Under the pieces are notes generated by a model, which made no database searches, was not told where the DNA came from, and saw only the letters and a list, made by a program, of their open reading frames with translations. From an uncultured bacterium (GTDB lineage: Bacteria; Bacillota; Clostridia; Oscillospirales; Oscillospiraceae): a stretch of 6,403 nt of DNA. The stretch is from the NCBI GenBank assembly GCA_905215425.1, contig CAJMQD010000058.1, positions 1 through 6,403 of the forward strand. Direction: 5' to 3'. Position numbers and translations under genes: made by a program. Numbering within the stretch: position 1 is the first letter of the stretch; every line of letters begins with the position of its first letter. Positions 1 through 6,114 of this stretch are shown one piece after another.

Positions 1-297
1 GGAGGCGATGAGCAGGGCGGCAACGACCAGCTCCTTCACGGCGTTGGCGTTGGCGCCGGGGGTGTTGAACACCACAATTCCGTTTTCAGAGCAGCGGTCG
101 ATGGGGATGTTGTTGGTGCCCGCCCCTGCCCGGGCGATGGCCCGCAGGGCGCTGGGAAATACATAATCCTGCATGGGGGCGGAGCGGACCAGGATGCCGT
201 CTTCGTTTTCTACGTCGGCACCCACCTGAAAACGGTCTTTATTCAGCTGGTCCAAACCCAGCGTGGAGATCTTGTTCAATGTTTTAACGCGGTACAT
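1..297 (-). CDS. serA: D-3-phosphoglycerate dehydrogenase, N-terminal part (cut by window edge)
   Basis: The first 99 codons of a D-isomer-specific 2-hydroxyacid dehydrogenase; the gene runs off the left edge. SerA oxidises 3-phosphoglycerate to 3-phosphohydroxypyruvate with NAD, the first step of serine synthesis, in the cytoplasm. Visible family marks are LVRS (residues 36-39), which contributes to substrate phosphate binding in the family, RAGAGTNNI (56-64), and FNTPGANANAVKEL (77-90) leading towards the NAD-binding domain, which is outside the window. The ATG start at 297 is chosen because TGAGGT (305-310) lies about 8 nt upstream and the protein begins where this family begins (MYRVKTLNKIS). 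It lies 264 nt downstream of serC on the same strand, with a structured repeat element between them. A related dehydrogenase (for example hydroxypyruvate reductase) is possible from the fragment alone, but the serC neighbour makes SerA much the likeliest. Whether a C-terminal ACT domain is present cannot be seen. Confidence 0.9.
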   Translation of the reverse strand, partial: MYRVKTLNKISTLGLDQLNKDRFQVGADVENEDGILVRSAPMQDYVFPSALRAIARAGAGTNNIPIDRCSENGIVVFNTPGANANAVKELVVAALLIAS

Positions 298-351
298 AAA
301 GCATACCTCAAATCTATTTTATAAAGTAGGCCATTACAGGCGAAAGAGCGA

Positions 352-541
352 TGTCATTGCCGTGGGAATCCGTATCCTCAAGGTCCGAGAAAACGGATTG
401 CCGCGCCGAGTCGTCACAAAGTACGTTTCGCAAGAGACGCCCAAGTGAGGGCATCCCTTGCTGCACTCCCTTGTTCCTCCTTTCCCCAACAAAGCCTTCG
501 GCTTTGCCGGGGGGCCCGAGAAAAACTGACTCGCAATGACA
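352..541. repeat. MITE-like structured intergenic element with terminal inverted repeats
   Basis: The 190-bp stretch between serC and serA is bounded by perfect 9-bp terminal inverted repeats, TGTCATTGC (352-360) and GCAATGACA (533-541), with a possible 2-bp GA duplication outside (350-351 and 542-543). Inside are a 13-bp stem (484-496 with 500-512), a hairpin (436-442 with 449-455), a 7-bp inverted repeat AATCCGT/ACGGATT (367-373 with 393-399), and two near-identical direct copies of GGYCCGAGAAAA(A)C (382-394 and 513-526). Ends of the type TGTCATTGCGAG...GGCAATGACA resemble short dispersed intergenic repeats I recall from several bacterial genomes; that is memory, not a search. Small open frames cross it on both strands, but none resembles a protein or has a good ribosome binding site. 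It probably is a non-autonomous mobile or dispersed repeat. Only one copy is in the window, so dispersion is unproven. Confidence 0.6.
484..512 (-). other. Strong hairpin inside the serC-serA intergenic element
   Basis: Read as minus-strand RNA, the arms CCCCGGCAAAGCC and GGCUUUGUUGGGG form an uninterrupted 13-bp stem with a GAA loop. Two of the pairs are G-U; the plus-strand RNA would have A-C mismatches at those positions. The minus-strand arm is followed by AAAGGAGG rather than a U-run, so it is not an intrinsic terminator for serC. It may stabilise or process the serC-serA transcript, or may simply be part of the repeat element. Confidence 0.6.
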
Positions 542-561
542 GAAATTTTCGTGTGAAGAAA

Positions 562-1644
562 TCAATTATTTTTATCGAAAGCCTTGATGAAGTCGCACAG
601 TTTTTCCACGCCTTCAACGGGCATTGCATTATAGATGCTGGCGCGCATGCCGCCGGTCTTGCGGTGGCCCTTCAGGTTGACGAAGCCGGCGGCGGTGGCC
701 TCCTGGACGAACTTGGCGTCCAATTCCTCGCTGCCTGTGCGGAAGGTGACGTTCATACCGGAGCGGGAGCCCTTCTCCGCATGGCAGCGGAACAGACGGG
801 AGCAGTCCAGCACGTCGTACAGCATTTCGGAGCGGAGGGTGCGCAGCTTCTCCATGCCTTCCAGACCGCCCTGCTCGTCGATCCAGTCCAGCACCAGGCC
901 CAGCATATAGATATTCCAGCAGGGCGGGGTGTTGTACATGGAGTCCTTCTCGATCATAGTCTGATAGTTCAGAATGGTGGGGGTGATGGGCAGCTCATGG
1001 CCCGCCAGAGACTCCTTGATGATGACCACGGTCAGTCCGGCGGGGGCCATATTCTTCTGGGCGCCGGCGTAGATCAGGCCGTACTTGGATACGTCCACCG
1101 GGCGGGACAGGATGTCAGAGGACATGTCGCACACAAGAGGCACATTGCCGACCTGGGGGACATACTGCCACTCGGTGCCGTAAATGGTGTTGTTGGCGCA
1201 GTAGTAGAAGTAGCTGGCCTCCGGATCCAGCTTCAGCTGATCCTGGGCGGGGATATAGGAGTGGTCCCGGTCGGAGGAGTCGGCGGCGATGTTTACGGTG
1301 CCGTACTTCTTGGCCTCCTTCATGGCCAGGTTGGAAAAGTTGCCGGTCACGGCGTAGTCAGCCTTGCCGGCTTCCCCCATCAGGTTCAGGGGGATGGCGG
1401 CGAACTGGCCGGTAGCGCCGGTCTGAAGGAACAGCGTCTTATAGCCCTGGGGGATGTTCATGATCCGGCGGAGCTTTTCCTGGGTCTGGGCGTGAATCGC
1501 CATGAAAACCTTAGATCGATGACTCATCTCCATCACTGACATACCACTGCCGTGGTAGTTGGTGATCTCTGACCCGGCGCGCTCCAGCACAGACAGAGGC
1601 ATGGTGGAGGGACCTGCGGCGAAGTTGTAGACACGATCATTCAT
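562..1644 (-). CDS. serC: Phosphoserine aminotransferase
   Basis: A 360-residue PLP-dependent class V aminotransferase, full length for SerC. It transfers the amino group of glutamate to 3-phosphohydroxypyruvate, giving O-phosphoserine and 2-oxoglutarate, in the cytoplasm. The N-terminus YNFAAGPSTMP (6-16) is the SerC signature. The SHRSKVF segment (41-47) carries the conserved substrate-binding His/Arg pair. TGATGQFAAIPLNL (75-88) holds the phosphate-binding turn of the cofactor. AGAQKNMAPAGLTVVI (193-208) carries the PLP Schiff-base lysine, Lys197. GGMRASIYNAMPVEGV (331-346) is the conserved C-terminal substrate-binding stretch with Arg334. The position usually filled by Trp in E. coli SerC to stack on PLP falls at TGNFSN (100-105), where Phe103 probably serves. 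The ATG at 1644 begins at the usual place in the family; its Shine-Dalgarno AAAGGGG lies in a hairpin loop about 12 nt upstream. It is the first gene after a near-consensus promoter and is followed by serA. Confidence 0.97.
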   Translation of the reverse strand: MNDRVYNFAAGPSTMPLSVLERAGSEITNYHGSGMSVMEMSHRSKVFMAIHAQTQEKLRRIMNIPQGYKTLFLQTGATGQFAAIPLNLMGEAGKADYAVTGNFSNLAMKEAKKYGTVNIAADSSDRDHSYIPAQDQLKLDPEASYFYYCANNTIYGTEWQYVPQVGNVPLVCDMSSDILSRPVDVSKYGLIYAGAQKNMAPAGLTVVIIKESLAGHELPITPTILNYQTMIEKDSMYNTPPCWNIYMLGLVLDWIDEQGGLEGMEKLRTLRSEMLYDVLDCSRLFRCHAEKGSRSGMNVTFRTGSEELDAKFVQEATAAGFVNLKGHRKTGGMRASIYNAMPVEGVEKLCDFIKAFDKNN

Positions 1645-1645
1645 A

Positions 1646-1673
1646 GTTTTCGGAAACCCCTTTCAAAGAAAAC
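1646..1673 (-). promoter_or_regulatory. serC ribosome binding site in a hairpin loop
   Basis: Immediately before the serC ATG the minus strand reads GTTTTC-ttt-GAAA-GGGG-TTTC-c-GAAAAC-t-ATG. The arms are perfectly complementary (GUUUUC with GAAAAC, GAAA with UUUC), with a 3/1 internal loop, and the GGGG of the Shine-Dalgarno (1657-1660) forms the tetraloop. The linear distance from GGGG to the ATG is 12 nt, longer than usual; the folded 3' arm occupies that spacer. The stem is A/U-rich, so its stability is uncertain. It could tune initiation, for example by temperature or by a bound factor. Confidence 0.45.
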
Positions 1674-1685
1674 TCTAAAGCTATA

Positions 1686-1727
1686 CCCATTCATGTGTGA
1701 TACAGGGGAATGGGATTGCTACCCATT
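1686..1727 (-). promoter_or_regulatory. Alternating AATGGG/CCCATT repeats, candidate serC operator or leader switch
   Basis: On the minus strand AATGGG (1727-1722, overlapping the 3' half of the -10 box), CCCATT (1714-1709) and AATGGG again (1691-1686) follow one another. The two outer copies extend to the 8-mer AATGGGTA (1727-1720 and 1691-1684), and the second inverted pair extends to CCCATTC/GAATGGG with a 15-nt loop. The centre can pair with either flank. The first copy lies upstream of the expected transcription start (about 1718), so that pair would act as DNA, a possible repressor site, while the second pair could be an RNA hairpin. No regulator is identifiable. Confidence 0.4.
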
Positions 1728-1754
1728 ATAGGCAAACAGGCGGCGGAATGTCAA
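1725..1754 (-). promoter_or_regulatory. Sigma-A type promoter of serC
   Basis: On the minus strand a perfect -35 TTGACA (1754-1749) and a perfect -10 TATAAT (1730-1725) are separated by 18 bp. The expected transcription start is near 1718, giving a leader of about 74 nt before the serC ATG at 1644. It lies downstream of the nucleoside hydrolase terminator, so serC (and probably serA) is transcribed independently of the salvage genes. Confidence 0.88.
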
Positions 1755-1895
1755 TCCCAAAGGGGGATAAAACCTAACAAATCGGAAGTATTTTTTCGGG
1801 TATATTCAGAAAAATGAGGAAGATAAGACAGAAAAAACGGGAGTTTCCGCAGGACAAATGCGGTCGCGCGCGGGGTGTATACGGCCTCCCGTTAC

Positions 1896-1937
1896 AAAAA
1901 CACCGCTCTCTGTCCACAACTTGTGGACAGAGAGCGG
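1896..1937 (-). terminator. Rho-independent terminator of the nucleoside hydrolase operon
   Basis: Perfect 17-bp inverted repeat, CCGCTCTCTGTCCACAA (1903-1919) and TTGTGGACAGAGAGCGG (1921-1937), with a single central base, so the real loop opens the innermost pairs. On the minus strand the stem is followed by TG and five Ts (1900-1896). It lies 53 nt past the stop of the 1991-2923 gene. There is no T-run on the plus-strand side, which fixes the orientation. Confidence 0.88.
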
Positions 1938-1990
1938 GAAAGGGGACGGGATGGGATAAAACGGAAGCTAAAATCCGGATTCGTGATTTT

Positions 1991-2923
1991 TTAGTAGCTG
2001 AGCATCAGCTTCTGAACCAGATCAACGAAGGCGGGGCGATCTACGTCCAGCACCACGAAGGTATTTTTCACGGGGAACTTCTTATCGCTCCAAAGGTCAG
2101 TGACTGTTTTTCCGTTGCAAAAGGTGCTCTGCGTCTCTACAAACACGCCGGCCTCCTGCCCCTGGAACAACTGGGGGTGGGTGAGGAATACCACGGGGCA
2201 CGCATCGTGGAGACAAAGACCTGTCTGCTGCCCCCCGCGCTCCAGGAAGGCCAGGGGCAGCTTGGTGCTCTCGTGGAAGAAGCGGCAGACGGGGGAGTCG
2301 TGCTGTCCCAGGTCTGCCACCTCCTCGGGAGTAAGATAGGCGGACATGGTCACATCCAGGCCGCACATAACGATGGGAATACCGGATTTGAATACCAGCT
2401 GTGCGGCGTGGGGGTCGGCGTAGATATTAAACTCGGCGGCGGGGGTCGTGTTGCCCTTAACGGCGCTGCCGCCCATAATGAGGATGCGTTTGAGCAGGGG
2501 CTTGATCTGGGGATATTTGCCCAAGGTAATGGCGATATTGGTCAGGGGGCCTACCGCGACCACCTGCAGCTCCCCCTTGGCGGCCACAGCGGCCTCGTAC
2601 AGGGCGTCCCAGGCGGGCTTCTCCTGATGGGGGGCGGTGGATTCGGGCAGAGTGGCGTTGCCCAGACCGTTTTCTCCGTGGAAGTAGGCGGCGGTGCGGG
2701 CTTCCTGCAGCAGGGGGCGGTCTGCGCCCTTGTATACCGGGTAGTCCGCGCCCACAAAGGCGCAGATGTTCCGGGCATTGGCATAGGTGTGGATCAGCTC
2801 CACGTTGCCCGCCACGGCGGAGATGCCCTTTACCTCCAGCTGAGGCAGCTTGTTCATCACAAGGAAAGCGACTGCATCATCTACGCCGATATCCGTGTCG
2901 AACCAGACGGGAATTTTACTCAT
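1991..2923 (-). CDS. Inosine/uridine-preferring nucleoside hydrolase (second of tandem pair)
   Basis: A 310-residue protein of the nucleoside hydrolase (IUNH) family, full length. These enzymes hydrolyse the N-glycosidic bond of ribonucleosides to free base and ribose using a bound calcium. The metal site is visible: DTDIGVDDA (9-17) with Asp11, Asp15 and Asp16, Thr128 in GPLTN (125-129) and Asp240. The ribose-binding residues are Asn40 (AGN), Asn158, Glu164 and Asn166 (EFN), and His239 in LHD (238-240) matches the histidine used for leaving-group activation in purine and pyrimidine hydrolases. FHGENGLG (81-88) supplies the base-side His82. Ile12 replaces the proline usual in DxDPGxDD. There is no signal peptide, so it acts in the cytoplasm. 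Its ATG overlaps the TGA of the preceding hydrolase by 4 nt, with GAGAGG 7 nt upstream, indicating translational coupling. Substrate preference (purine, pyrimidine or both) cannot be read from sequence; the adjacent importer argues for imported nucleosides. RihA/RihB-like or IunH-like would both fit. Confidence 0.92.
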   Translation of the reverse strand: MSKIPVWFDTDIGVDDAVAFLVMNKLPQLEVKGISAVAGNVELIHTYANARNICAFVGADYPVYKGADRPLLQEARTAAYFHGENGLGNATLPESTAPHQEKPAWDALYEAAVAAKGELQVVAVGPLTNIAITLGKYPQIKPLLKRILIMGGSAVKGNTTPAAEFNIYADPHAAQLVFKSGIPIVMCGLDVTMSAYLTPEEVADLGQHDSPVCRFFHESTKLPLAFLERGGQQTGLCLHDACPVVFLTHPQLFQGQEAGVFVETQSTFCNGKTVTDLWSDKKFPVKNTFVVLDVDRPAFVDLVQKLMLSY

Positions 2924-3879
2924 ACCGGCACCTCTCTTCCGTCATAGGACTTGACTGCCTCTACAATCAGGTCCACAAAGGCCTGACGGTCTACATTCAT
3001 AAGGCAGCGGGCATTGGGAGCCTTGCTCTCGGCATAGCCCCGGATATCCGCGATGGTAGCGCCGCGGCAGTATTCGCCCGCTGTTTCCACCTGCACATTG
3101 TACTCCCCGATGGTAAAGATCTCCGGCTTGAGCAGCACAGCTACGGCGCAGGGGTCATGGAGGGGGGCGCCGGTATAGCCGATGGTGCGGTGGAACTGGT
3201 AAAAGAACTCCAGCCACTGGGCCACGACTTCTGCCACCTGGTTGCCCACGGCGCGGATGCGCTCAAAGTCCTCGGGGAAGATCAATGCCTTTTCCGTCAC
3301 ATCCAGGCCGGCCATATTCACCGGGATACCGGACTGAAATACGATCTGGGCCGCCTCCGGGTCCACCAGAATGTTGAACTCAGCGGCGGGGGTCCAGTTG
3401 CCCGTGGCGATGCCGCCGCCCATGAGGGAGATACAGGCGATCTTCTCCTTCAGCTCCGGATGGGACAGAAGCAGGGCGGCCACGTTGGTCTGGGGGCCGG
3501 TGGAGACGATGGTGACCGGCTCGGTACTTTCACGCAGCACCTGGGCCATCAGCTCCACTGCCCCAAGAGGGGACAGCTCGGCGGCGGGCTCGGGCAGGGC
3601 GGGGCCGTCCAGACCGCTTTGACCGTGGATGTTGCCTGCGGTGATGGGGTCAGACAGCAGGGGGCCGGGGCGGCCCATGGCGACGGGAGCATCAATGCCC
3701 AGCAGAGTACAGATGCGCCGGGCGTTGTAGGTGGTCTTTTCAATGGTCTGGTTGCCGGCGCAGGTGGTCACGGCCCGGATATCAAAGACAGGGCTGGCCT
3801 TGGCCAGCATCCATGCGATGGCGTCGTCGTGGCCGGGGTCGCCATCCAAAATGAGGGGGATCTTTTTGGGTTGACTCAC
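2920..3879 (-). CDS. Nucleoside hydrolase, RihA/RihB-like (first of tandem pair)
   Basis: A 319-residue IUNH-family hydrolase. The metal-binding DGDPGHDDA (12-20) has Asp14, Asp18 and Asp19. AGN ends in Asn43 and IHGQSGLDG (84-92) gives the base-side His85. GPQTN (128-132) contains Thr131, TPAAEFN (163-169) supplies Glu167 and Asn169, and PLHDP (239-243) gives His241 and metal ligand Asp242. The DPGHDDA and IHGxxGLDGP wording resembles the ribonucleoside hydrolases RihA/RihB, often pyrimidine-preferring, but preference is not settled by motifs. It differs throughout from the downstream hydrolase, so the pair is an old duplication or two separate acquisitions, not a recent copy. The start is GTG at 3879: GAGAGGA (3888-3894) sits 8 nt upstream, and the only nearby ATG opens a three-codon frame. 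Just upstream is the terminator of the nucleoside importer genes; no strong promoter is visible in the 77 nt between. Confidence 0.92.
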   Translation of the reverse strand: MSQPKKIPLILDGDPGHDDAIAWMLAKASPVFDIRAVTTCAGNQTIEKTTYNARRICTLLGIDAPVAMGRPGPLLSDPITAGNIHGQSGLDGPALPEPAAELSPLGAVELMAQVLRESTEPVTIVSTGPQTNVAALLLSHPELKEKIACISLMGGGIATGNWTPAAEFNILVDPEAAQIVFQSGIPVNMAGLDVTEKALIFPEDFERIRAVGNQVAEVVAQWLEFFYQFHRTIGYTGAPLHDPCAVAVLLKPEIFTIGEYNVQVETAGEYCRGATIADIRGYAESKAPNARCLMNVDRQAFVDLIVEAVKSYDGREVPV

Positions 3880-3887
3880 AGTATCAT

Positions 3888-3894
3888 TCCTCTC
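3888..3894 (-). promoter_or_regulatory. Ribosome binding site fixing a GTG start
   Basis: GAGAGGA on the minus strand lies 8 nt before the GTG at 3879-3877. The ATG a few bases after it reads ATG ATA CTG TGA and stops at once, so GTG is the only start that gives the full hydrolase. The short frame is probably chance. Confidence 0.75.
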
Positions 3895-3956
3895 TGAAAA
3901 CGTCTGTCCATTCTCGTCTGTTTCCCTTACAGAGGAGTGCGGGACGAAATAGAGTT

Positions 3957-3992
3957 AAAAATATCTGCCGCCCGGCGCGCCGGGCGGCAGAT
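3957..3992 (-). terminator. Rho-independent terminator of the nucleoside importer operon
   Basis: A 30-nt perfect palindrome (3963-3992), ATCTGCCGCCCGGCG followed directly by its reverse complement, begins about 9 nt after the stop of the NupQ-like gene. On the minus strand it is followed by A and TTTTT (3961-3957). The core stem is almost entirely G/C, so it should be a very strong terminator separating the importer from the hydrolases. Confidence 0.88.
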
Positions 3993-4001
3993 GCCGGATC
4001 A

Positions 4002-4967
4002 TTACTTTTTCTCCGCCTCTTTCAGGGCAGCGGCAGAGTGCTGGCGCTTGACCTTGCTGCGGAGGACCAGAGCGAAGACCACCAGACCCAGAATGGTCAC
4101 CAGATAGGGGATGGGGGTGACCAGGTTGGAGTCGATACCCTTGGAGGAGACCTTGATGCTCAGGGCCTGGGCGAAGCCGAAGACCAGAGCGGACAGCATG
4201 GAGCCCAGAGGCTCACCGCCGCCCATGGCCTGGGCCGCCAGAGCGATGAAGCCGCGGCCGGCCACCATGTCCAGAGACCAGCCCATGGCGTAGTACATAG
4301 ACATAAACGCGCCGCCGAAGCCGGCCATCAGGCCGGAGAAGCCGATGGCAATATACTTCACCTTCAGAACGCTGACGCCCACGGAGGCGGCGGCGTTGGG
4401 GTTCTCACCCACGGAGCGGATGTTCAGCCCCAGAGGGGTCTTGTACAGCAGCACCCAAGTGAGGAACACCAGCAGGAAGGCGATATAGGTCAGGATAGAG
4501 TGACCGGACAGCACATCACCCACCACGGGGATATCCTTGATGAGGGGGATGTTCCAGGAGGGGATCTGAGTGACGGCCGTGATCAGCGAGGTGGTGGAGG
4601 CCAGAGGCTTGCCCTCGGTGATGTTGGTGATGACCTTTACCAGGAACAGGGTGCCGCCGGAGCCGATCATATTCACGGCGATACCGGTAAGGATGATGTC
4701 GGTCTTCAGGTTAAAGGCGAAGAAGCCCATGAGCAGAGCCTCCAGAATGCCGACGATCAGGGCCACCAGAAGGCCAACGAACCAAGAACCCGTCCAATAA
4801 GAGGTGAGGGAGCCAAACAGGGCGGACATCATCATAATGCCCTCCAGACCGATGTTGGACACACCGGCCTTTTCACCCACCACAGCGCCCAAGGTGGCGA
4901 ACAGGATGGGGGCAGTGATACGCAGTATAGCGAAGAAGAAATCGGGAGTCAGGATCAGGTCCAGCAT
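4002..4967 (-). CDS. nupQ: Nucleoside ABC transporter permease, NupQ/YufQ-like
   Basis: A 321-residue inner-membrane permease of the BPD_transp_2 family, close in length to B. subtilis NupQ (YufQ). With the NupP-like partner it forms the membrane channel of an ATP-driven nucleoside importer. GEKAGVSNIGLEGIM (31-45) is the hallmark of this permease in nucleoside/BMP-type systems, and RSVGENPNAAASVGV (184-198) is the conserved cytoplasmic G-x-NP-x-AA motif preceding a membrane segment. About eight or nine hydrophobic segments can be seen, roughly at 14-30, 43-58, 62-83, 90-112, 157-175, 204-226, 238-250, 256-272 and 285-303, followed by a charged cytoplasmic tail (304-321). The ATG at 4967 follows the TAA of the NupP-like gene by one base, with GGGGAGG about 9 nt upstream inside that gene, so the two are translationally coupled. 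A terminator follows. A guanosine-type or broad nucleoside substrate is inferred from family and from the two hydrolases next door; the binding protein that sets specificity is not in the window. Confidence 0.9.
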   Translation of the reverse strand: MLDLILTPDFFFAILRITAPILFATLGAVVGEKAGVSNIGLEGIMMMSALFGSLTSYWTGSWFVGLLVALIVGILEALLMGFFAFNLKTDIILTGIAVNMIGSGGTLFLVKVITNITEGKPLASTTSLITAVTQIPSWNIPLIKDIPVVGDVLSGHSILTYIAFLLVFLTWVLLYKTPLGLNIRSVGENPNAAASVGVSVLKVKYIAIGFSGLMAGFGGAFMSMYYAMGWSLDMVAGRGFIALAAQAMGGGEPLGSMLSALVFGFAQALSIKVSSKGIDSNLVTPIPYLVTILGLVVFALVLRSKVKRQHSAAALKEAEKK

Positions 4968-4968
4968 C

Positions 4969-6114
4969 TTACTTCACCTCCCCTTTCTCTTGAGCCTCTT
5001 GCGCGGCCCGTTTCAGCTCCTCCTGAGTGCTCTTGACCACCAGCTTCTGCCGGTAGCCGGACAGGAACTGCTCTGCTGCGAAGAACACAAAGATCACAGC
5101 CTGGAGGATGTCGATCAGCTGAGAGGGAACACCGCAGTAAGTAGACATCAGGTTACAGCCCTTGTTCAGATAGGCCATAAAGAAGGCGGCCAGGGGAACA
5201 AAAGCGGGGTTGTTGCCGGCCAGAATGGCCACGGTAATGCCTGTCCAGCCATAGCCGGGCAGGGTGTTCCAGTTGAAGGTGGTGTAGCGGCCCAGCACCT
5301 CGATGCCGCCGCCCATACCGGCCAGCAGGCCGCCCAGCACCTGGGAGAGGACGACCACAGCGGCCACCTTCATGCCGGAGTACATGGCGAAGTCCTGGTT
5401 GATGCCGATCATACGGATGGAGTAGCCCCAGCGGGTGCGGTACATAAACAGATACACCAGCACGACGAAAATCAGGGCGACCACAAAGCCCCAGGACAGC
5501 TTAGAACCGTTGTCGATCAGCTGGGGGATGGCGGCGTGGGCCTGGAAGGGATAAGACATGATCTGTCCCTTGCTCTTGTCGGCCAGATGGCTGTTCAGCA
5601 GGTACTTGATCAGATACAGTACCACATAGTTCAGCATCAGGGAGTTTACCATTTCGCTTACCCCCAGCTTTGCCTTCAACACAGCGGGGATGAGCATCAT
5701 GGCACCCACGGCAAGGGCGCCGGCCAGTACGGCAGCGATGGGCAGGACCACAGGGGGCAGGGGGACGTAGATAGCCACCATAGAGGCCACAAAGGCGCCC
5801 AGCATGATGCCGCCCTCGGCACCCAGGTTGAACTGGTTGGCGGAGAACATGACGCAGGTGGCCAGACCGGTGAACACGATGGGGATCATGGCGGCCAGCA
5901 CGTCGGACAGGTTCTTCACGCTGATGCCGCCGCTGCTCTTGAAGGCGGGGCCGATGAGCAGCTGACGCATAGCGTCGGCGGTCTGGGCCAGCTTCTCGCC
6001 CGCGCCCGCCCCGTCAGAAGAGACGAAGATCAGCAGAGCGGCTACGGCCAAGGCAATCAGGATCGCCGCAGTGCCCCGGACCAGACTGAAAATAATACTT
6101 CTTTTTTTATTCAT
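4969..6114 (-). CDS. nupP: Nucleoside ABC transporter permease, NupP/YufP-like
   Basis: A 381-residue permease, the larger of the two membrane subunits of the importer. [17 protein letters not shown] (91-107) is the counterpart of the NIGLEG motif in the partner. [14 protein letters not shown] (150-163) matches the conserved G-x-x-E-x-x-x-x-x-MLNY segment of NupP proteins, and [15 protein letters not shown] (234-248) is the cytoplasmic loop probably contacting the ATPase. The N-terminal segment (7-31) is a membrane anchor followed by an extracytoplasmic stretch to about 70; further hydrophobic segments lie near 73-92, 103-118, 121-145, 155-172, 208-225, 248-272, 291-314 and 336-350. The tail 361-381 is charged and probably helical. 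I place the start at the ATG at 6114, not the in-frame ATG at 6135, because AGGAGGG (6121-6127) lies between them, 6 nt before 6114. The start overlaps the last 8 nt of the ATPase gene. Confidence 0.9.
   Translation of the reverse strand: MNKKRSIIFSLVRGTAAILIALAVAALLIFVSSDGAGAGEKLAQTADAMRQLLIGPAFKSSGGISVKNLSDVLAAMIPIVFTGLATCVMFSANQFNLGAEGGIMLGAFVASMVAIYVPLPPVVLPIAAVLAGALAVGAMMLIPAVLKAKLGVSEMVNSLMLNYVVLYLIKYLLNSHLADKSKGQIMSYPFQAHAAIPQLIDNGSKLSWGFVVALIFVVLVYLFMYRTRWGYSIRMIGINQDFAMYSGMKVAAVVVLSQVLGGLLAGMGGGIEVLGRYTTFNWNTLPGYGWTGITVAILAGNNPAFVPLAAFFMAYLNKGCNLMSTYCGVPSQLIDILQAVIFVFFAAEQFLSGYRQKLVVKSTQEELKRAAQEAQEKGEVK

Larger units (their letters stand above)
1645..1990. other. Intergenic region between the nucleoside hydrolase operon and serC
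   Basis: This 346-nt gap holds, in minus-strand order, the terminator of the upstream operon (1896-1937), about 140 nt with no feature I can support (1755-1895), the serC promoter (1725-1754), a leader with AATGGG/CCCATT repeats (1686-1727) and the serC ribosome binding site hairpin (1646-1673). No tRNA, T-box or known riboswitch pattern is recognisable. A plus-strand open frame crosses it but has no coding character. Confidence 0.7.

Noticed and set aside
318..323. TATAAA as a -10 box for a separate serA promoter
   Set aside because: A start about 7 nt downstream would fall on the Shine-Dalgarno, and no matching -35 is present at 16-18 bp.
484..512. Hairpin as a Rho-independent terminator after serC
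   Set aside because: The stem is strong, but neither side has a U-run; the minus-strand side continues with AAAGGAGG.
352..541. CRISPR array or tRNA in the non-coding stretch
   Set aside because: No regularly spaced identical repeats and no cloverleaf with a TTCGA-type arm or anticodon stem can be seen.
314..565. Small open frames across the serC-serA spacer on both strands
   Set aside because: They run through the inverted-repeat element, lack good ribosome binding sites and resemble no protein; the sequence is better explained as a structured repeat.
445..1539. Long plus-strand open frame opposite serC (and similar ones at 1814-2947, 3157-3897, 4038-5036 and 4804-6129)
   Set aside because: They lie antisense to well-supported genes, have low-complexity His/Gly/Gln/Asp-rich translations and no recognisable family. 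They reflect the GC-rich codon bias of the minus-strand genes.
1911..1929. TGTCCACAA/TTGTGGACA palindrome as a DnaA box or operator
   Set aside because: It does not match TTATNCACA and is fully accounted for as the upper stem of the intrinsic terminator.
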